NCBI GenBank assembly: GCA_003644265.1 | Contig: QNBX01000186.1 | Coordinates: 1-7,850, forward strand | DNA: 7,850 nucleotides | Source: Planctomycetota bacterium | GTDB taxonomy: Bacteria; Planctomycetota; B15-G4 | Direction: 5' to 3' | Shown: piece by piece, positions 6,419 to 7,850 of the stretch | Position numbering within the stretch: position 1 is the first letter of the stretch | Layout: each line of letters opens with the position of its first letter | The notes under the pieces: model-generated | Databases searched by the model: none | Seen by the model: only the letters and a program-made list of their open reading frames with translations | What the model was told of the DNA's origin: nothing | Made by a program: the position numbers and the translations under genes

Positions 6419-7850
6419 TCACCCCTCGAACACGATCTCGAGCGCGTTCGAGAAGCCCCAGCCCTTCGGCGCCGTCGGGTCGGGGTAGACGAACTGGGCG
6501 TACACGGTCAGCGGGCCGTTGCCACCGGGCACGCCGGGTAACGCCACCTCGCCCTGCGCGTCTGTTGGGAAGGGTTCGGCGATCACGAACGGCAGCGGCA
6601 CCAGGGTCCCGCCACGGAAAGGCGTGGGCGTCGAGTCCAGGCCCAGCACCATCCACGACATGACGGACGGCGTGGCGCCGGTGAGCGCGAGGTCGGAGGT
6701 CTGACCGCTGGCCAGGCCCTCGCCGCAGAAGCTCAGGACGCTGTTGCCAGGGCCGCCGTAGCCCAGATCGGTCTGGCAGGTGCTGGGCGCGATGGGCTGC
6801 AGCAGGAACGCGCCGCCGTGCCCGTCGACGCTGCCGACGCCGACGATCTGGCCGGCGTCGTTGATGTCGAGGGCCTGGGTCAGGTTCCAGCCGGAGAGGC
6901 CGTCGATCAGGCCGTTGAGGTGCTGGGTCTCGCCGCCGGTGTTGAGCGAGGCGCGCAGGATGGTGCCCACGTAGAGGTTGCCGCAGCAGGGGTACCAGAC
7001 CCACTCGCCGAAGCCCCAGCCCACCACGTGGTCCTGGGCGTTGATGCCTGCGGGGATCGTGTACCACTTGCCCGTCAACTTCGGCAGCGAGGTCATGTCG
7101 CTGCCGTCGAACAGGAAGTCGTTGCCCCAGGTGTCGTCGTTGGTGGACTTCCAGCCGGTGATGTTGCCGGCCTCGTTCACGGCGCGCGCGCTGCCGGAGA
7201 TGTAGTAGGGGCCGGCGCCGTAGGGCAGGGCCTCCATGGTCGGCATGAGCGTGGGGTGGTAGCGGAAGGGCTTGGCCCAGGCGTCGGCCACCGTGCCCAC
7301 CAGCGACTCCCCCACCACCCAGCCGGCGTCGCTCAGGGCGTAGGCCTTGCTGTAGAAGATGGAGCTGTAGGGCGGGTTGAGGGTGCCGAGGTCGTAGACC
7401 GTGGTGCCGTCCCAGAGGAAGGCGTGGTCGGGCTCGCCGGGCAGAGTGTCGGAGTTGCCGGTCACCCAGCCGCTGGCGTTGATGGCCACGGCCTGCACGA
7501 ACTGCGTGCCCAGGCCGGGCACGGGGGAGAACGCGTCGAGCGCGATGTCGTAGACCCACGAGGCGTTGCCGTCGGTGCCCAGCACCTGGCCCGCGTCGTT
7601 GGCCGACACCGCCGCGCCCGGGCCGATGTCGTGCATGACGCCGTCGTACCAGTAGGCGCGGAAGCCTCCGGTGGAGGTGTCGAACCAGCGCCCCACCACC
7701 AGGCCCGCCGCGGTGATGTCGGTGGCGCTGGCGGAGCTCATGCCGGGCAGGCCCGTGATCTCCACCACGTCGTAGAGCGGCAGGGGGATGTCGTCGCAGG
7801 CGTCGCCCACGCCGTCGTGATCGCTGTCGAGCTGGCCGGGGTTTGCGGCC
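6419..7850 (-). CDS. HAF-repeat protein with thrombospondin type-3 calcium repeat, probably extracellular (N-terminus off right edge)
   Basis: The frame is open from the right edge (first complete codon at 7849) to TGA at 6419-6421, 476 codons in view. A GTG at 7810 could be read as a start, but it falls inside a calcium-binding motif, LDSDHDGVGDACDD, that is continuous with the upstream codons, so the true start is outside the window. Next come seven imperfect repeats of the form IN-x-AG-x-VVG, one with the classic HAF signature HAFLWDG...DLGTL. The last 119 residues form a distinct Gly/Pro-rich module with two early Cys and the ending PKGWGFSNALEIVFEG. There is no membrane segment in the visible part. 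HAF and type-3 repeats are typical of secreted or surface proteins; a signal peptide would lie beyond the edge. Function is unknown. It converges on the thiolase gene and shows no link to acyl-CoA metabolism. Confidence 0.85.
   Translation of the reverse strand, partial: AANPGQLDSDHDGVGDACDDIPLPLYDVVEITGLPGMSSASATDITAAGLVVGRWFDTSTGGFRAYWYDGVMHDIGPGAAVSANDAGQVLGTDGNASWVYDIALDAFSPVPGLGTQFVQAVAINASGWVTGNSDTLPGEPDHAFLWDGTTVYDLGTLNPPYSSIFYSKAYALSDAGWVVGESLVGTVADAWAKPFRYHPTLMPTMEALPYGAGPYYISGSARAVNEAGNITGWKSTNDDTWGNDFLFDGSDMTSLPKLTGKWYTIPAGINAQDHVVGWGFGEWVWYPCCGNLYVGTILRASLNTGGETQHLNGLIDGLSGWNLTQALDINDAGQIVGVGSVDGHGGAFLLQPIAPSTCQTDLGYGGPGNSVLSFCGEGLASGQTSDLALTGATPSVMSWMVLGLDSTPTPFRGGTLVPLPFVIAEPFPTDAQGEVALPGVPGGNGPLTVYAQFVYPDPTAPKGWGFSNALEIVFEG
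6422..6778 (-). other. C-terminal beta-rich module of the HAF-repeat protein
   Basis: About 119 residues beginning CQTDLGYGGPGNSVLSFC and holding FRGGTLVPLP, PGVPGGNGPLTVYAQF and DPTAPKGWGFSNALEI. It is rich in Gly, Pro and beta-favouring residues and separate in style from the repeats before it. It resembles C-terminal modules I associate with large secreted proteins of Planctomycetota-like bacteria, possibly a surface-sorting or adhesion domain. That resemblance is from memory and unverified. Confidence 0.45.
6797..7720 (-). repeat. Seven HAF-type protein repeats
   Basis: Repeat cores, in protein order: DITAAGLVVG, SANDAGQVLG, INASGWVTG, LSDAGWVVG, VNEAGNITG, INAQDHVVG and INDAGQIVG. They are 38-60 residues apart and most are followed by an aromatic F/Y-x-W/F-x-DG strand. 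Seven such units would suit a seven-bladed beta-propeller; that fold is inference. The repeats are diverged at DNA level, so this is an old expansion. Confidence 0.7.
7790..7828 (-). other. Thrombospondin type-3 calcium-binding repeat within the HAF-repeat protein
   Basis: Encodes DSDHDGVGDACDD, the regular D-x-D-x-DG-x-GDACD pattern whose acidic side chains bind Ca2+ in this repeat family. One copy is visible, followed at once by the start of the repeat domain. More copies may lie beyond the right edge, since such repeats usually occur in runs. Confidence 0.8.

Noticed and set aside
7808..7810. GTG as start codon of the HAF-repeat gene
   Set aside because: It encodes the Val of a calcium-binding motif that begins upstream in the same frame, so the protein is already under way there.

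Overview
The window is very GC-rich bacterial DNA, densely coded, with long spurious open frames opposite the real genes. It holds four protein genes, two of them cut by the window edges. The DNA does not fix the host. The last gene combines a thrombospondin type-3 calcium repeat, HAF repeats and a C-terminal beta-rich module. That combination, with no clear Shine-Dalgarno sites, recalls large-genome environmental bacteria such as Planctomycetota or related GC-rich phyla; this placement is only an inference.

Layout: (1) Positions 1-2650, minus strand, start intact and C-terminus off the left edge: a fusion of an indolepyruvate:ferredoxin oxidoreductase alpha-type, thiamine-diphosphate-dependent 2-oxoacid oxidoreductase with a glutamate-synthase-small-subunit-like iron-sulfur/FAD/NAD(P) module. 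(2) Positions 2651-2879: a divergent control region with an AT-richer patch, a perfect 10-bp palindrome and a bulged stem-loop. (3) Positions 2880-4898, plus strand: a 672-residue two-domain beta-oxidation enzyme, dehydrogenase first and hydratase second. (4) Positions 4899-5067: a low-complexity spacer with seven in-register 8-bp units, which put seven evenly spaced GGG tracts on the minus strand. (5) Positions 5068-6261, plus strand: a divergent thiolase-family protein. (6) Positions 6262-6418: a convergent gap with two GC-rich hairpins. (7) Positions 6419-7850, minus strand, 5' end off the right edge: a probably extracellular HAF-repeat protein.

The first three genes fit one acyl-CoA theme. 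The fusion oxidoreductase would turn a 2-oxoacid (for example from amino-acid transamination) into an acyl-CoA with electrons going to NAD(P) or ferredoxin. The hydratase/dehydrogenase and thiolase would carry out hydration, oxidation and thiolysis of an enoyl-CoA. The substrate is unknown. The dehydrogenase lacks the usual active-site Asn, and the thiolase has HNPF in place of NEAF while keeping its Cys-His-Cys set. These shared departures suggest a specialised acyl-CoA rather than ordinary fatty acids. No CRISPR array, transposon, tRNA or rRNA is apparent.
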